64,000 bases of DNA from Thysanoteuthis rhombus (GCA_963457665.1 OY735207.1:41329816-41393815); one strand, 5' to 3'. Counted from the first letter of the stretch, positions 1 through 10,812 are shown. Notes: generated from the sequence alone by a model not told the origin. Made by a program: numbers and translations.

Positions 1-204
1 TAACAAACCTGATCAATTGCCAAAGCTTCTGCGACCGAAGTGATTAAAGTAACGTCCATAAAAGATGGGTCCACGAGATTTGAGAAGTACTTTTTCATTT
101 CCAATTTCTGATACGAACTGTTAATCTGCGATGATTTGGGACGGTAGAGTCAATGAGGTACAGGTGAAAGCTCGTTGAATTTAGTTTGATATATAAACGA
201 GCGC

Positions 205-296
205 CTACCATAGCAGAGTGGTTGATAGGATTATCTAGCAAGCCAAGTCATTAAGACATTTTGGCCTTGTGTCAGATCAAGCTTAGTAAATAACCT
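205..296 (+). repeat. SINE-like fragment
   Basis: The segment contains a cagagtggttgataggatt stretch followed by a tail of the type ttggccttgtgtcagatcaagcttagtaaata. The same tail (ggccttgt-gccaaact-aagcttagtaaat) recurs near 32.18, 49.24, 50.18, 50.78, 62.25 and 62.36 kb, so this is a dispersed family. The head resembles tRNA-derived SINEs. The family name is not known to me. Confidence 0.55.
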
Positions 297-344
297 CAGA
301 TATGAATGTTTATTTTCATTAGGTTACTCCAACTACGACTATTG

Positions 345-395
345 ATAATAATAATAATAATGATAATAATAATAATAATAATTTAAATAATAATG

Positions 396-466
<71 letters not shown>

Positions 467-476
467 AAGAAGAAAA
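345..476. repeat. (AAT)n/(AAG)n compound microsatellite
   Basis: An imperfect AAT/GATAAT array passes directly into an AAG array. This looks like the degenerate 3' tail of a mobile element or a free microsatellite. No coding content. Confidence 0.95.
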
Positions 477-1085
477 AGAGAAAATTATGAATCAGATGGT
501 TTTGAACTTTTTTCTGGTCTTTTGGGAAAATACATTCTTCTCGATTCAGTTTTTGCTTATAACTTTTAAAAAATTGACGCTTAGAAACATCTCCATCATG
601 TCTGGTGATTGTGAAGTCAAAAATGAAAATAAAAATGGTAATAGCAAGCTATCTTGACCCATTTACAATGGTGTATCCCCGGAAGCCCGCCAATTCAACA
701 CACAGCCATGTTTAACTTTCCAATAATGGCGTCTGTGACGTGGCCACTTTAGAGACATGCGCAGACATTTTCTCATCTTTTTCTTTTTCCTATTTTAAAA
801 CAAATTTCATTTTTAAAGTATCAATGCCTAGCGTAGACATCATTTTATGGGAACGAATAAAAGCGATTTTTCCCTGCGGGGATAGGGAAATGCTTCAGGG
901 TTTCTTGTTGTTGCTTCTTGCATGCTATGCACATTTAGCTTAAATAACAAATAGAAATTTATCGAATTCCCTTTTTAGTCGTAATTTTCATGTTTTGTGA
1001 AGAATCATTTATTTAAGGTGTTTCTTTTCTGTTTTCAAATGCTTTTGCAAAACACATCCAATTGTTTTAAGACTGTATTGTCAAG
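477..1085. other. Unique-looking AT-rich flank, nothing recognised
   Basis: No repeat copy, splice-bounded exon or RNA gene could be recognised. A 67-codon open frame at 740-943 shows no domain or codon bias and is treated as chance. Confidence 0.5.
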
Positions 1086-1139
1086 ATTAAGTATCGATGA
1101 CCTCAGCTAAAAATAGACAGATGTGTATCATAAAAAGGA

Positions 1140-1661
1140 ATAAGGGTATACACATACAGCTATTTATATAGATGCGTTAGTATATGCATTCACTTTTACT
1201 TGAACAGAATATCTCCAACAATTTTTGTCAAACTCCAAAACTGACGTTGACTTCATCTCTCTATCGTAACAAGGACCACAAGAACAATCTTCACTAAAGT
1301 GTAACATCCATATCCTCTACTGTGACTTGAACTCAGGATCAACTGATTGCCAGGAGGCCGTCTTACTGACTGAACTAAATTGATAAGTCTTAGATACCAA
1401 CGACAGATACAGAACGACTTATTTCATTCCAATAAATAAATGCATTTATTCTAAAACGTATATTTCATTTATTTTGTTCTATTCATTATATATACAATAC
1501 AAAAATTGCAGTAATCATCTTCAGTCGGAATAGAAGTTGGAGTGGAGATTGCCCCTGCAGCAGCCAGTCTATCATTATTATTATCATTAGTAGTAGTAGT
1601 AGTAGTAGTAGTAGTAGAAGAAGAAGAAGATTTTTCCCATCTTGTTTTTTTTACATGAGAT

Positions 1662-1754
<93 letters not shown>

Positions 1755-1880
1755 GATCTCACGTTAAAAAATTAACAGATTAAGGTATACACATATATCT
1801 ATCTATATAGATGTGAGTATATATGTATGCGCATTTACTTACATGAACAGAATAACGCCATGAATTCTCAGAGTCGAAGA
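1140..1880. repeat. Composite repeat block around an (AT)n palindrome
   Basis: Sequence starting aagg(g)tatacacata with the motif tatatagatg and ending cttgaacagaata occurs at 1140-1210 and again at 1783-1855 in direct orientation. Between them lie a reverse tRNA-like SINE (about 1270-1400, containing cttgaactcaggatcaac) and the (AT)n palindrome. The phrase agtggag-ttg-cccctgcagcagccag at 1540-1567 recurs at 14510-14534, marking a shared family. Probably nested retroposons. Confidence 0.6.
1644..1773. repeat. (AT)n array inside inverted flanks (cruciform-capable)
   Basis: About 43 AT dinucleotides (1667-1752) are flanked by an inverted pair of about 23 bp, ttttacatgagatcatcat on the left and atgatctcacgttaaaaa on the right, with a few mismatches. 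Array and arms together form one large palindrome. Confidence 0.85.
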
Positions 1881-2039
1881 TGTAGATATACAAATTATTT
1901 TTCAAAATTCCATTTTCACTATTATCATCATCAGTAGCAGTTTTAATAGTAGTAGAAGCAAATTTTCCCCACGTTATCATTACTGTTTTTATCCCAAAAC
2001 TCCAGGTCAGTACATTCTTCTGGCCGCGAGAGCAAAGTA

Positions 2040-2345
2040 CGCAAAATCAAAACTAAATATGTAGCGCCCGATGGGATTTGAACTCGCATATTATACTTCG
2101 GGGGCCTGCATCTCATGGGAGTTGGGTTATACACTTTAGCCACGAACGGAGATTCTCGTGTTTTTTGAATCATCGTGATTTAGTTATGAAATAGGCCAGT
2201 GTTCGATCTCAGGTGAGAGCGAGAATTCTAAATACTGATTGCCCAACAGGGACGATTTCAGTGCTACCCTCCTCATTTTGTGTCATTAGACATGGGGGTT
2301 GAAAAGGAGGATCCGTGCAAAGTGAACGCAGTTGTCTCAGTCGCT
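2040..2345 (-). repeat. tRNA-derived SINE-like sequences
   Basis: The stretch gatgggatttgaactcgca (2070-2090) reads on the minus strand as a tRNA B-box-like core, followed by an A-box-like region near 2130-2150. A second tRNA-like phrase, gttcgatctcaggtgaga, lies at 2202-2219 on the plus strand. Neither folds as an intact tRNA. Confidence 0.5.
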
Positions 2346-3110
2346 AACTGTTAGGCTCCCTCACTCGTATAATATACAGGAATAAACTCTACATATTGAT
2401 TCAAGTGATATGGACAGGTGTCTTATGAAAACATGATTGCACTGACTTCTAAGAGAAGCGTCATAGTGTGGCTAAGAGAAGGCATTTACTCAGTAATTCT
2501 CACACTAAGTTACATTGAAAGAATAGCCGATTAAGATCGAATTCATAGTACAAAACTTGAAAAATTATTTTCTTGAGCAGTGCCCTTACCCTGGCAACGA
2601 CATCAGCCGTTCCTGCTCAGGCTGCATATATCACAAGTTTCTTTGTCTCGGCTAGGTCTTCAAGGTTTGCTATACGTGACAAGCGCCCGAAGTGGACTCA
2701 TTCACTTCACCATACGCTATTATTCCCGTAACTGAGGGAAGATGAAATGGATTCATGCCTTTCCTTAATGGTATCAGTGCCAGTCTCAGTCTCAGTTGGA
2801 ATTTGTATTCGGCTTGCCCAGTCCATTTTTCATGCAACCAAACAAACCATCTTCTTTACCATTGCAATACTTTGGCGATGTCTGTCTTCATGGAGTAAAA
2901 ACATGCCGTGATATGCCTGGTTTTGAAATCCTGTCCATATCCCACATACGCCTCGGGTTGCAAATGAGAAAAAGCTCCAGTGCCTTCTAAAATCCAAGTG
3001 GGATGATTCCTAAACTATACCACTCGGCTATTCCCCTTTCTCCTTCTGTATGTATTTATATATGCCTATCAACTCCAACTTGTTCGTATCTATCAATCAA
3101 TAATCTGTTT
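2346..3110. other. No recognisable feature
   Basis: Mixed-composition sequence without repeats seen elsewhere in the window and without a supportable exon. The open frame at 2796-2990 has no recognisable domain. Confidence 0.45.
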
Positions 3111-3114
3111 AGTC

Positions 3115-3115
3115 A

Positions 3116-3187
<72 letters not shown>

Positions 3188-3270
3188 TGTATGTATGTAT
3201 GTATGTATGCACAATTGAATATTTGTCTCAAATTGTTCGCATTAATCAATCCACAATACAAGTCTGGTCA

Positions 3271-3309
<39 letters not shown>

Positions 3310-3310
3310 T
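3115..3310. repeat. (TATC)n and (TATG)n microsatellites
   Basis: A TCTA array (about 3116-3158) passes into a GTAT array (3159-3208). A second TCTA array lies at 3272-3309. The sequence flanking the two TCTA arrays (tctgtttagtcatatctatc and tctggtcatatctatc) is similar, indicating a local duplication. Confidence 0.9.
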
Positions 3311-3509
3311 TAATATATGTGCATTGAAGATTTACGAAAATATTCACCAGTATACTAATAGACGATCGCTTAGATTTCATGACAAAAGCAGAGGCTTTCA
3401 ATAATGGTTATTTCGACCTATCGCTAAGCGATAAGCATATTTAGTGATTTAGTCCCAACTTACCGAATGAACTGTCCTGTTATTTTATAAGTCGATCATA
3501 TTCACGACT

Positions 3510-4385
3510 ATTGATTGTAATTTCTTTTTTCTTTTTTCTCTCCTTTTGGTTCTTGAATTTCCTTTTCTTTATCTGGATTTTATTTCTTTTCCTCTGCCTT
3601 TTCTTTTGGTCTTGTTCACCCCCACTTTCACCTTCTCTTCTTTCTTTTTTTAAAATTCTTTCTTCTTCTCTTCTTTTTTTTCTTGTTCGCCTCTATCTCC
3701 TTCTCTTTTTACTTGAGTGTATCTGCCTTCTTTTCTTTTTCCTTCATCTCATTTTTTATCTTGACCCTTCTCCTACGTGTTTACTCTCTTATCTTTCTTT
3801 TGATTCTTTCAGTTCTCCTACTTTATCTGCCCCCTCTCTCCTCTCCTCCTCTCCCCTCTCTCTATCCATCCATCCATTTTACTCTCTCTCCCTCTCTCTT
3901 TATTTATCTATCTCTTTCTCCACCTTCCTCTTTTTTTCTGCTGCTAACTCTTATGTCTCCCCTTATTCTTTTTGTTCTCTCTTCCCCCCCCCTCTATTCT
4001 CTCTCTGTGTTTTGGTCTGTTAATTCCCCTCTCTCATCTACGGATGGTGTCTTTCCTTTTTCCTTTGTTTCCAATACCGTTGTTATCTATGTTCTTTCGT
4101 ATTTCTTCTCTCTAATTTCACCTTCGCCCCCCTCTCTCTCTCTTTCCCTCTCTCTTTCTCTCATTCATCATTTGCTTTCCTCCTTTTAAATTTCATCCTC
4201 TCGCCGTTTCATTCTATTGTCGTCCTCTTCCTCTAAATTCGTCTTCGTTGCCCCCCTCTCATTCCTCTTCGAGTTTCTCACTCTCACTTTCAATTCTCCA
4301 GCAACTCCCTCTCTTTCTTTCATTCTCTCTCCCCCCAACCGCTTCTTCTACAACCTTCTCTCTCTCTCCCCCTCTCCGTCGCACA
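3510..4385 (+). repeat. Long polypyrimidine (T/C-rich) tract
   Basis: About 875 bp are almost entirely T and C on the plus strand. This produces long Phe/Leu/Ser/Pro-only open frames in more than one phase, which are compositional and not genes. Similar tracts occur at 8.7, 27.9 and 30.5 kb. Confidence 0.9.
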
Positions 4386-4419
4386 AACGCCGCGAACTGC
4401 CAGCCGTACGCTATGCTCA

Positions 4420-4570
4420 CGTTGGCGGGCTATCGAACGTTCGGCTGATTATTGACTCTAGCGAGAGAACTTGTTGCTAATTACCTCAAATTAGCAACAC
4501 AAAATTAACGAATTAGCCTCCAGCCTCATTTTGCCCGCTTACAACTTCATCAACGCCATCACTGGTAGCT
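4420..4570. promoter_or_regulatory. Candidate regulatory island rich in ATTA motifs
   Basis: A short complex segment sits between low-complexity tracts. It carries several homeodomain-type cores close together (gctaattacctcaaattag, aaattaacgaattagcc) and CpG-containing stretches (gcgggctatcgaacgttcgg). It contrasts with its simple-sequence neighbours and lies about 9.3 kb upstream of Bsx. Regulatory function is inference from composition only. Confidence 0.3.
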
Positions 4571-4594
4571 ACGCCGCCATTAATATTATTATTA

Positions 4595-4765
4595 AAGTTG
4601 TTATTGCTGTTGTTGTTGTTGTTGTTGTTGTTGTGGTTGTTGTTTTGGTTTTCATTCTCATTATAAAATTCCTTTTAACACAATCTGTTTATTGACTTCT
4701 TCACGATTTCATTTTTGTTGTCATTATAACCATCATTATCGTCATCGTTCCGTAATCATTATCAC

Positions 4766-4817
<52 letters not shown>

Positions 4818-4855
4818 GTTGTTGTTGCTGATGTTGTTGTCATTATATTATTATT

Positions 4856-4886
<31 letters not shown>

Positions 4887-4945
4887 CTGTTGTCATTATC
4901 ATTATTATTATTATTGTTGTTGTTGTTGTTGTTGTTGCTGCTGCC
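4595..4945. repeat. (GTT)n/(ATT)n trinucleotide block
   Basis: Alternating GTT, ATT and GCT arrays over about 350 bp. The open frames here are homopolymeric Ile, Val, Leu or Cys and are not genes. Confidence 0.95.
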
Positions 4946-5174
4946 GTTTAAATCTTTATTCGTTTCATATTTTTGTCGTTTTCAAGTGTTGGTATTGCTA
5001 CAGCTTCTCTTCTCATGATAATGATTGGAGATAAGATGCGTGGTGGTAACGACTGACGGGACCACGGTGATGATAATAACGATATCGTAAAAAAAAACAA
5101 ATAACAAAGAAATGGTGATGGTGATTAAAATAGCCATAGAAAACATGAAAAGAAGAAGAAAATCCATAGACATT

Positions 5175-5420
5175 TAATACATAAAACAATGAAGGGAGAG
5201 AAGAAAAAGTGTTAAGAAATCGAAAATAAACAAATTAAGAAAGAAAGAAAGAAAGAAAGAAAGAGAGAGTGAAAGAGAAAGGAAGAGAGATAATGAGGAA
5301 GAACAAGAATGAGATGATTTGTGATTTGTAATGATGGAGGTAGCGGTGGTGGCGATGCTGAGGAATGGCTGAAAGAGATGGAGAGGCGATGGTGGTGAAT
5401 AGTTGAAGTGAGAAGATGGG
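5175..5420. repeat. Purine-rich tract with (GAAA)n
   Basis: A/G-rich plus strand with a GAAA array at about 5238-5262, then GA/GGT-rich sequence. The minus-strand frame here is compositional. Confidence 0.8.
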
Positions 5421-5439
5421 CAGGTGGGGAATGTGTAAT

Positions 5440-5790
5440 GTTACCTACAGAAAAGCAGGAAATCCGGCGACAGACATCAAAGCTTGAAAAATGGTGCAAT
5501 TGAAACGGAAGATTTCGCGGGAGCAAATTACTACTTCACCGGAAATCAACTTATAAATTGACCCTATTTTAATCCGGCTGTGTTTGACTGTACCGCGGAG
5601 TTTGGGGGAATTTAATTCTTTAATTTTTTCTTCATTTTACCTTGTTTATTAGAGAGTGTTTAATTTCACTTGAATGTTCTTAATTGTCATTCTTATTGTT
5701 TTTATTAAAGCCACGATTTGTTCTTATTATTAATTTAATGATGATCATTATTGAGTTTGTTGATATTTTAATAGAATTTCCATCCGTTTG
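5440..5790. promoter_or_regulatory. Complex non-repeat island, possible regulatory DNA
   Basis: Sequence without simple repeats, containing GC-richer patches (atccggcgacagac, ttaatccggctgtg, gtaccgcggagtttg) and clustered TAAT/ATTA cores (tttaattctttaattttt, attattaatttaatga). No exon is supportable. Regulatory role is a guess from composition and closeness to Bsx (8 kb). Confidence 0.22.
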
Positions 5791-5814
5791 TGAGAAAGTG
5801 CTAACGTGTTGGTG

Positions 5815-5875
5815 TATGTGCGTGCGTACGTGTGTATATATGTGTGTGTGTGTGTGTGCGTGCGTGCGTGTATTC
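5815..5875. repeat. (GT)n/(CGTG)n microsatellite
   Basis: A short array of GT, GTGC and CGTG units. Confidence 0.85.
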
Positions 5876-5879
5876 AGTT

Positions 5880-6880
5880 ATTGTGTTAAAGCGAAGAGGA
5901 AAGAAAACTTGTGAAAATAAGCGCATAGACCAGTGTGCGTATGCGCGAATATCGAAGTCTATTCAAGTCTATTCTCTTTCATGCAAATATTATGTGTATG
6001 CACAGATGCGTGCGTATTTCAAATGAGGAAACGAAGAAAAAAGAATGAAAAATACTCATGGATGAGAAGAAGAAAATCTGAAGAAGAAAATTGAGAAACG
6101 AAAGAAACAAACTAAGAAGCAAACAAAGAATGCTAGTTTGTGTCGGTGGGGGCGTGCAATGAATGGAAATATTACAGAGAACACCGGTTATTATAATCAT
6201 GGATGAAGTTATCAGACGGTTATCATTATCAGAACCAATCGGTCATAAGATACTTTGTTCAAACCTATACCGCTTTATACCCTTTGCTTTGTTATCATAT
6301 CGGTTATTGTTATCTGAAAATGATATATATGTCTTATACAAGACATCTTCCTTATAGATGCTGGAGTAAGCCAAGTCTGACACAAGATCAAATGGTGATG
6401 AGAAGATTATTTTGTGCCGTTCAAATAGGGAAGCACTGTTTATCCTGAAAACTAGCATTCAAAATCATAACTCTTTTCCTGGGCTCAAGCGCTGAACACT
6501 TGAATAAATGAGACATATGCAACTATCTCAACCACCAAATTGAACTCATTGATACCTTCCTTATAAACGAATATTCACATGCAGATCATCTCAAGAAATT
6601 ATGAGAACCAATGTCCGTAGCCTGATACGAAGTTATCAACCGGATTTTGATCCGAAATCTACATTGTATAAGGTTTAATTTTATGTAATCTATGAGAAAG
6701 TATTAGGTCAATTTAAGTGCTTTGACAACAAAAGCGGTTATGTTAGAAAATAAATATTGATCATTAGATTACAGACCTATCGATGTACCTATGAGCACCA
6801 GTGTGTGGATTAGTATATATGAATATGCACATAATACTATTATGTGATGATGCTAAGTGAGATAGAGATATACTCTGTGT
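5880..6880. other. No recognisable feature
   Basis: AT-rich, non-repetitive within this window. Overlapping short open frames on both strands at 6.16-6.46 kb lack any domain. I see no gene. Confidence 0.45.
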
Positions 6881-6915
6881 GTGTGTGTGTGTGTGTGTAT
6901 GTGTGTGTAAAAAGC

Positions 6916-7012
6916 CCAAATAACACCCTCAACCCATCTTATCAACTGAAACAGTTTGTAAACAAACTTTGCAACCGATCATAATGACGGATGAATTGAG
7001 GGTGTTATTCGG
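6916..7012. repeat. Small foldback with 17-bp inverted arms
   Basis: ccaaataacaccctcaa (6916-6932) is inverted as ttgagggtgttattcgg (6996-7012) with 16 of 17 positions matching. The span of about 97 bp and the immediately following tRNA-like sequence fit a small non-autonomous element. Confidence 0.65.
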
Positions 7013-7110
7013 TCTTCTGTCAACCGGTAAGAGCAGGCTGGGCTAAACAGCGTTCCCATAAAGGATGTGGGTTCGATTTCCACCAAAGGCTTATTCTTTA
7101 TTTTCTGATC
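7013..7110 (+). repeat. tRNA-derived SINE head
   Basis: Contains an A-box-like gtaagagcaggctgggc and a good T-arm, gtgggttcgatttccac, like a tRNA T-stem/loop. It is followed by ggcttattctttatttt, and the SINE at 47.93 kb has the very similar agcttattcttcatttcc. The acceptor stem is not convincing, so this is a retroposon head and not a tRNA gene. Confidence 0.6.
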
Positions 7111-7218
7111 AACGCCGTTCGTTTACTACTGAAAGGTGGTCGGTCCAAGCAAATTGTTCTTTCTGTAACACTTCATCATGCTGTCAGATACAACATATAT
7201 ATATATGTATATATATGT

Positions 7219-7347
7219 AAGTAGAGATTTTTTAAAATTGTTCATTACAGATTATTCATTCTGTTTCACCTGAAAAGAATTTTCAAATAATATTCTTCAA
7301 GTGAAACAGAATTCATAATCTGTAATGAACCATTGAAAAAACTTTAC
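7219..7347. repeat. Long foldback hairpin (MITE-like)
   Basis: The left arm (7221-7275) reads gtagagattttttaaaattg then ttcattacagattattcat. The right arm (about 7294-7347) is its inverted copy ending ttgaaaaaactttac. The inner about 37 bp pair at about 33 positions, with a loop of about 20 nt. It looks like a foldback element, and the transcript would form a stem of about 55 bp. Confidence 0.8.
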
Positions 7348-7438
7348 GCATTTTATAACCGCTTTACTGATGGTGTCGAGCATTTTTTCTAAATAAAGAT
7401 CTTCTTGATACACGTACGCACGCTTGCTATATATTTAT

Positions 7439-7439
7439 C

Positions 7440-7470
<31 letters not shown>

Positions 7471-7690
7471 TACACATACAGACAGCCACACATATAGAGA
7501 CACACACAAAAACACACAAACACATTTCGAGTTTCGACGGACGACCCTGTAAGTCATAATACCAGCACATTGGACGCATGATGTGCCATTTATATACTAA
7601 TGCGGTACATATATACCAAACATTAAGGTGAGCACAGGTGCGTTCACATACACATACACACACGAGATTATGCACTAATGGAAGTAACAT
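7439..7690. repeat. (AT)n then (CA)-rich low-complexity block
   Basis: An AT array at about 7439-7466 is followed by CACA-rich sequence to about 7530 and more CACA-type patches near 7645-7665. The minus-strand frame over this region is compositional. Confidence 0.7.
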
Positions 7691-7944
7691 ATATTCATAA
7701 AAACTGTCGAGAATCACTCATTTGAGAAAACGAAGTTATCAATTTGGGGAAATTGGACCCCAACCATTACAGACTTGCGCAACCTCGACATCTCAAATCA
7801 CCACATGTGATTCATAGTTTGCTCTAGACTGGCTGAGCGCCTGTACATAAATAACGATCAAGCTATTATGACGTCAAAAAGAAGACGGTGTCGATTTTGA
7901 CACTTCAGCAATTGCAGTGTTGAAATTTTATTATAAACACACGC

Positions 7945-7950
<6 letters not shown>

Positions 7951-8015
<65 letters not shown>

Positions 8016-8036
8016 AGTGTGTGTGTGTGTGTGTGT
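7951..8036. repeat. (AT)n/(GT)n microsatellite
   Basis: An AT array interrupted by GTAT, ending in a short GT array, immediately before the foldback element at 8039. Confidence 0.9.
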
Positions 8037-8038
8037 GC

Positions 8039-8243
8039 TAATTATAAAGAAATTCTGGTAGGAACTATATTTTGTTCGGCACCGGTATAACCAAGTAGCA
8101 AATCGAATAGCCCCAAATCGCGTAAATAATTAAAGAAATGGACGTCTTTATTTATTTTCGTGATCCGGGGTCGGTTGATTTGCTTCCTTTGTAACACCAC
8201 TGCTGAACAAAATATAGTTCATATCAAAATACCTTTATAATTA
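8039..8243. mobile_element. Foldback MITE-like DNA element with TA ends
   Basis: The left end taattataaag and right end ctttataatta are perfect inverses. The inverted match continues for about 42 bp, including gaactatattttgttc on both arms. The interior is also largely self-complementary (aagtagcaaatcgaatagcccc against ggggtcggttgatttgcttc), so nearly the whole 205 bp can fold on itself. The TA at both ends is compatible with a Tc1/mariner-type target site. No transposase is present, so this is a non-autonomous copy. Family is inference. Confidence 0.75.
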
Positions 8244-8281
8244 TCACGGTCGCATATTAGTTCTCCATCTACTGATACACA

Positions 8282-8283
<2 letters not shown>

Positions 8284-8349
<66 letters not shown>
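8284..8349. repeat. (AT)n microsatellite
   Basis: An uninterrupted AT array of about 33 units. Confidence 0.95.
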
Positions 8350-8350
<1 letters not shown>

Positions 8351-8704
8351 AAAACGTACGATAATTGAGAGCTGTTTTCAAGCTTATCTACAATTAATGT
8401 GGGCAGAGGTCTTCATTTCAAGCTTTCCTATATTCCAAAATCCCAAGTCTGTAATAATTTATTAAAACGTTAATATTTAGGATTAAACGCTGACTCCGGC
8501 AAGTTTAATTGTTAATTTTTTGGTTTCATGACTTTCATTGGATGTTTGGATATTAAACAATGAGTATAATCGACAATGAAGACAACAAAGGCATAGCAGG
8601 TTATATTCCCGAAGCTACTCCGATTCCCTCTAACATACGCAAGAGTCGAAATGCACCGACGTATAAGCACAAACGTTAACAGTTTTAATTGCTAAAATAT
8701 TTGA
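8350..8704. other. No recognisable feature
   Basis: Unique AT-rich sequence between a microsatellite and a polypyrimidine tract. I see no exon or repeat copy. Confidence 0.45.
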
Positions 8705-9050
8705 ATAAATCATGCACAAACAGTATTCCTCCTTTCATTCCCTCTTCCTTTCATATTCATTATCTTTTGTTCATTTTAGTTCCTCTCCTCATTCAATATT
8801 TCTCTGATTTCTTCCTAATTTTCTTTCTTCCCCTTATAAATTTCTTTCTTTCATTAAGCCGAAATTTCCCTAATTTTTGTCTTCATTTATTTTTTTCTTT
8901 CTTCCTCTTCTTTTTCAAACTTAAACTTCTCTTTTCACTGTTTGTCTCTTCCTTCCTTATATTTTCTCATTCTCTACATCTTTTATTCATTCGTTCATAC
9001 GTTTCTTTCTTTCTTTCTTTATGTACTCCTTCTCCTCTTCTTGCATACCT
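8705..9050 (+). repeat. Polypyrimidine tract
   Basis: T/C-rich plus strand including a TTTC array near 9002-9022. The 121-codon open frame here is compositional (Phe/Leu/Ser). Confidence 0.85.
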
Positions 9051-9479
9051 TTAATAACACTGTTTTTTATTTAGTTTATTCCTTATATTTCTTGTAGCCA
9101 TTATCCACACTCCCCAACAGTCGCCTTGTTCATTATTTCTATCAATTTTGCTTTATATTTCTTTCATTTGTTTCTTCCGAAAATCCGAAAACATTATTGA
9201 AATATTGGTTTTAATGAGCATAGTATTGTCAACTGATTAGTGCATTGCAATTATCACCGTTGAGTTTGATAGACTAAATATTTGTTAAGTCACTAGACAG
9301 TCGCCAATAGGAGGCGCCTCAAGAGAAAAAAAATGGCAGAATACGCTAAGAGGAAAGGGCGCAGAATCAAAACGAGGAGCAAAAGAGATGATGTTGCGTG
9401 GAATAGATTAAGAATAGTTGTTGATGGGACCTGTCTCATCGATGTGAGAGTGGCGTATTTCCCACTAATAGATATCATT

Positions 9480-9515
9480 CCTGACAACAATAACAACAAT
9501 AACAGCAACAACAAC

Positions 9516-9568
<53 letters not shown>

Positions 9569-9690
9569 TAATAATAATAATCTCTTCATACAAAAAAATA
9601 TTATTATTAGTTGTAGTATTATAAACGATCAGTAGAAAAATTATTATAATCATTATTATTATCATCATCATTATTATTATTATTTGCTTA
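9480..9690. repeat. (AAC)n/(AAT)n and (ATT)n arrays
   Basis: AACAAT/AAC units pass into AAT (about 9517-9582). A further ATT/ATC array lies at about 9640-9683. The poly-Asn, Leu and Ile frames are artefacts. Confidence 0.95.
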
Positions 9691-9814
9691 AAGCTCGCTT
9701 TCGCTGGCCATTAGGCTCGATGTCAAGTCACTTCCTTTGCATCTAATTAGTATAATAATTATTCACAACTAAATGAATAATGGAAACTACTCTGCAACAA
9801 GTATTTTTCCACAT

Positions 9815-9945
9815 AAGGGAAAATGTTTCCCCTCGTTTCTTACCACTGAAAAAAGACGGAAGGTTGCCCCTGAATTATGATCCCCGAAAAGCGGAAAAAA
9901 ATCCCCCTCAGTTTCGACCCTCACAAGGTAAAAAGTTTTTAGAAT
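9815..9945 (-). repeat. Inverted fragment of the 12.7-13.6 kb minisatellite
   Basis: Read on the minus strand this contains gagggtcgaaactgaggggg, then atttttttccgcttttcggggatcat. This follows the same ttttagggatcaaaatcgagggg-attttt pattern as the array just upstream of Bsx exon 1, in the opposite orientation. Confidence 0.55.
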
Positions 9946-10084
9946 ATGAAGTCGGCTAAAATATCGACGTAGAAAACATTATCAGAATATCTGGTTTGCG
10001 AAAAGAAGCAACTTCCAGAAAAAATACATTCTCTCATGATGTCAAAAATTATCTGATGTTGACACTGTACCGGTACAAAAATAA

Positions 10085-10270
10085 GGGTCTTGTTCTGAAT
10101 TCCACGAATTGAACACCCATCCTAAAACATAATGTAACAGTTGAAAATCACCCGGTCTTGTTGGTAAAATGCAAAAATTAGAGTATTTTGAAGGTGTAAG
10201 TCTAACAAAACTCTGCCAACCATCCTATTTTTGCTGGATTACGGTAACACACATACAAACAGCAAAACTA
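10085..10270 (-). repeat. Diverged copy C of the dispersed repeat that flanks Bsx exon 2
   Basis: The right part, catcctatttttgctggattacggtaacacacata, matches the corresponding part of the copy at 34.32-34.69 kb (catctttgctgggttacggttacgtacata). The upstream pattern ccc-tcctaaaacataatgtaac-gttgaaaa-c also follows it. Older and more diverged than copies A and B. Confidence 0.5.
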
Positions 10271-10376
10271 TTTTCATAATATAAATAATCATTATTATAA
10301 ATGATGTCTATTAGAAGTATAACGTTCAGAAGATATTGGGATACGTATCTATGACATTATGCATACATACATACGC

Positions 10377-10380
<4 letters not shown>

Positions 10381-10424
<44 letters not shown>
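10381..10424. repeat. (AT)n microsatellite
   Basis: A pure AT array of about 22 units preceded by a short CATA array. Confidence 0.95.
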
Positions 10425-10426
<2 letters not shown>

Positions 10427-10599
10427 AGGAAAATAGACTGGGTACATCAACAGAAAGAGGAAAAGTATGAAAATCTGCAAAGTCAATGTATTAGAAATGG
10501 CTGGAAAACGCATATATTTCCTATTGATGTTGGATGTCGAGTTTTTGTTGCCAAATTGGTTTTGACATACCTGATTTGACTCAGATTATCATGAGCAGA

Positions 10600-10812
10600 G
10601 AAAAGGAAATATATCGAGCCTCCAAGATCGGGCAAAGGCTGCATCTGCATTGATCCGACACCCCCAAAACTGTGACAAAGCCTGCTGATATCGTGTGGTA
10701 CTGCTGGGGTACCCAGGGTTAGAGACAATGATGCTTCGGCCCCGAAACCATATTTGACCCCGAGGTCATCATCTGGTGGAGGATTTTCTTTAGTGGTATT
10801 CTGGCAGTTTTT
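10600..10812 (-). repeat. Dispersed repeat with a coding-like minus-strand frame (copy 1)
   Basis: On the minus strand this reads DDLGVKYGFGAEASLSLTLG followed by TPAVPHDISRLCHS. A diverged copy at 48.88-49.02 kb reads DDLGIRNGFGTKVLLSRTQS followed by a similar TRLC motif. Agreement at protein level suggests a once-coding part of a mobile element. I do not recognise the family. Confidence 0.5.

Noticed and set aside
3115-3310. Regular short repeats considered as a CRISPR array
   Set aside because: Uninterrupted tetranucleotide arrays with no unique spacers, in an animal genome.
3511-4189. Long plus-strand open frames of 168-170 codons
   Set aside because: They are products of a T/C-only tract and consist of Phe, Leu, Ser and Pro in several overlapping phases. 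No protein-like composition.
7019-7085. tRNA gene
   Set aside because: T-arm and A-box are recognisable but no 7-bp acceptor stem pairs, and the 3' extension is shared with another SINE.
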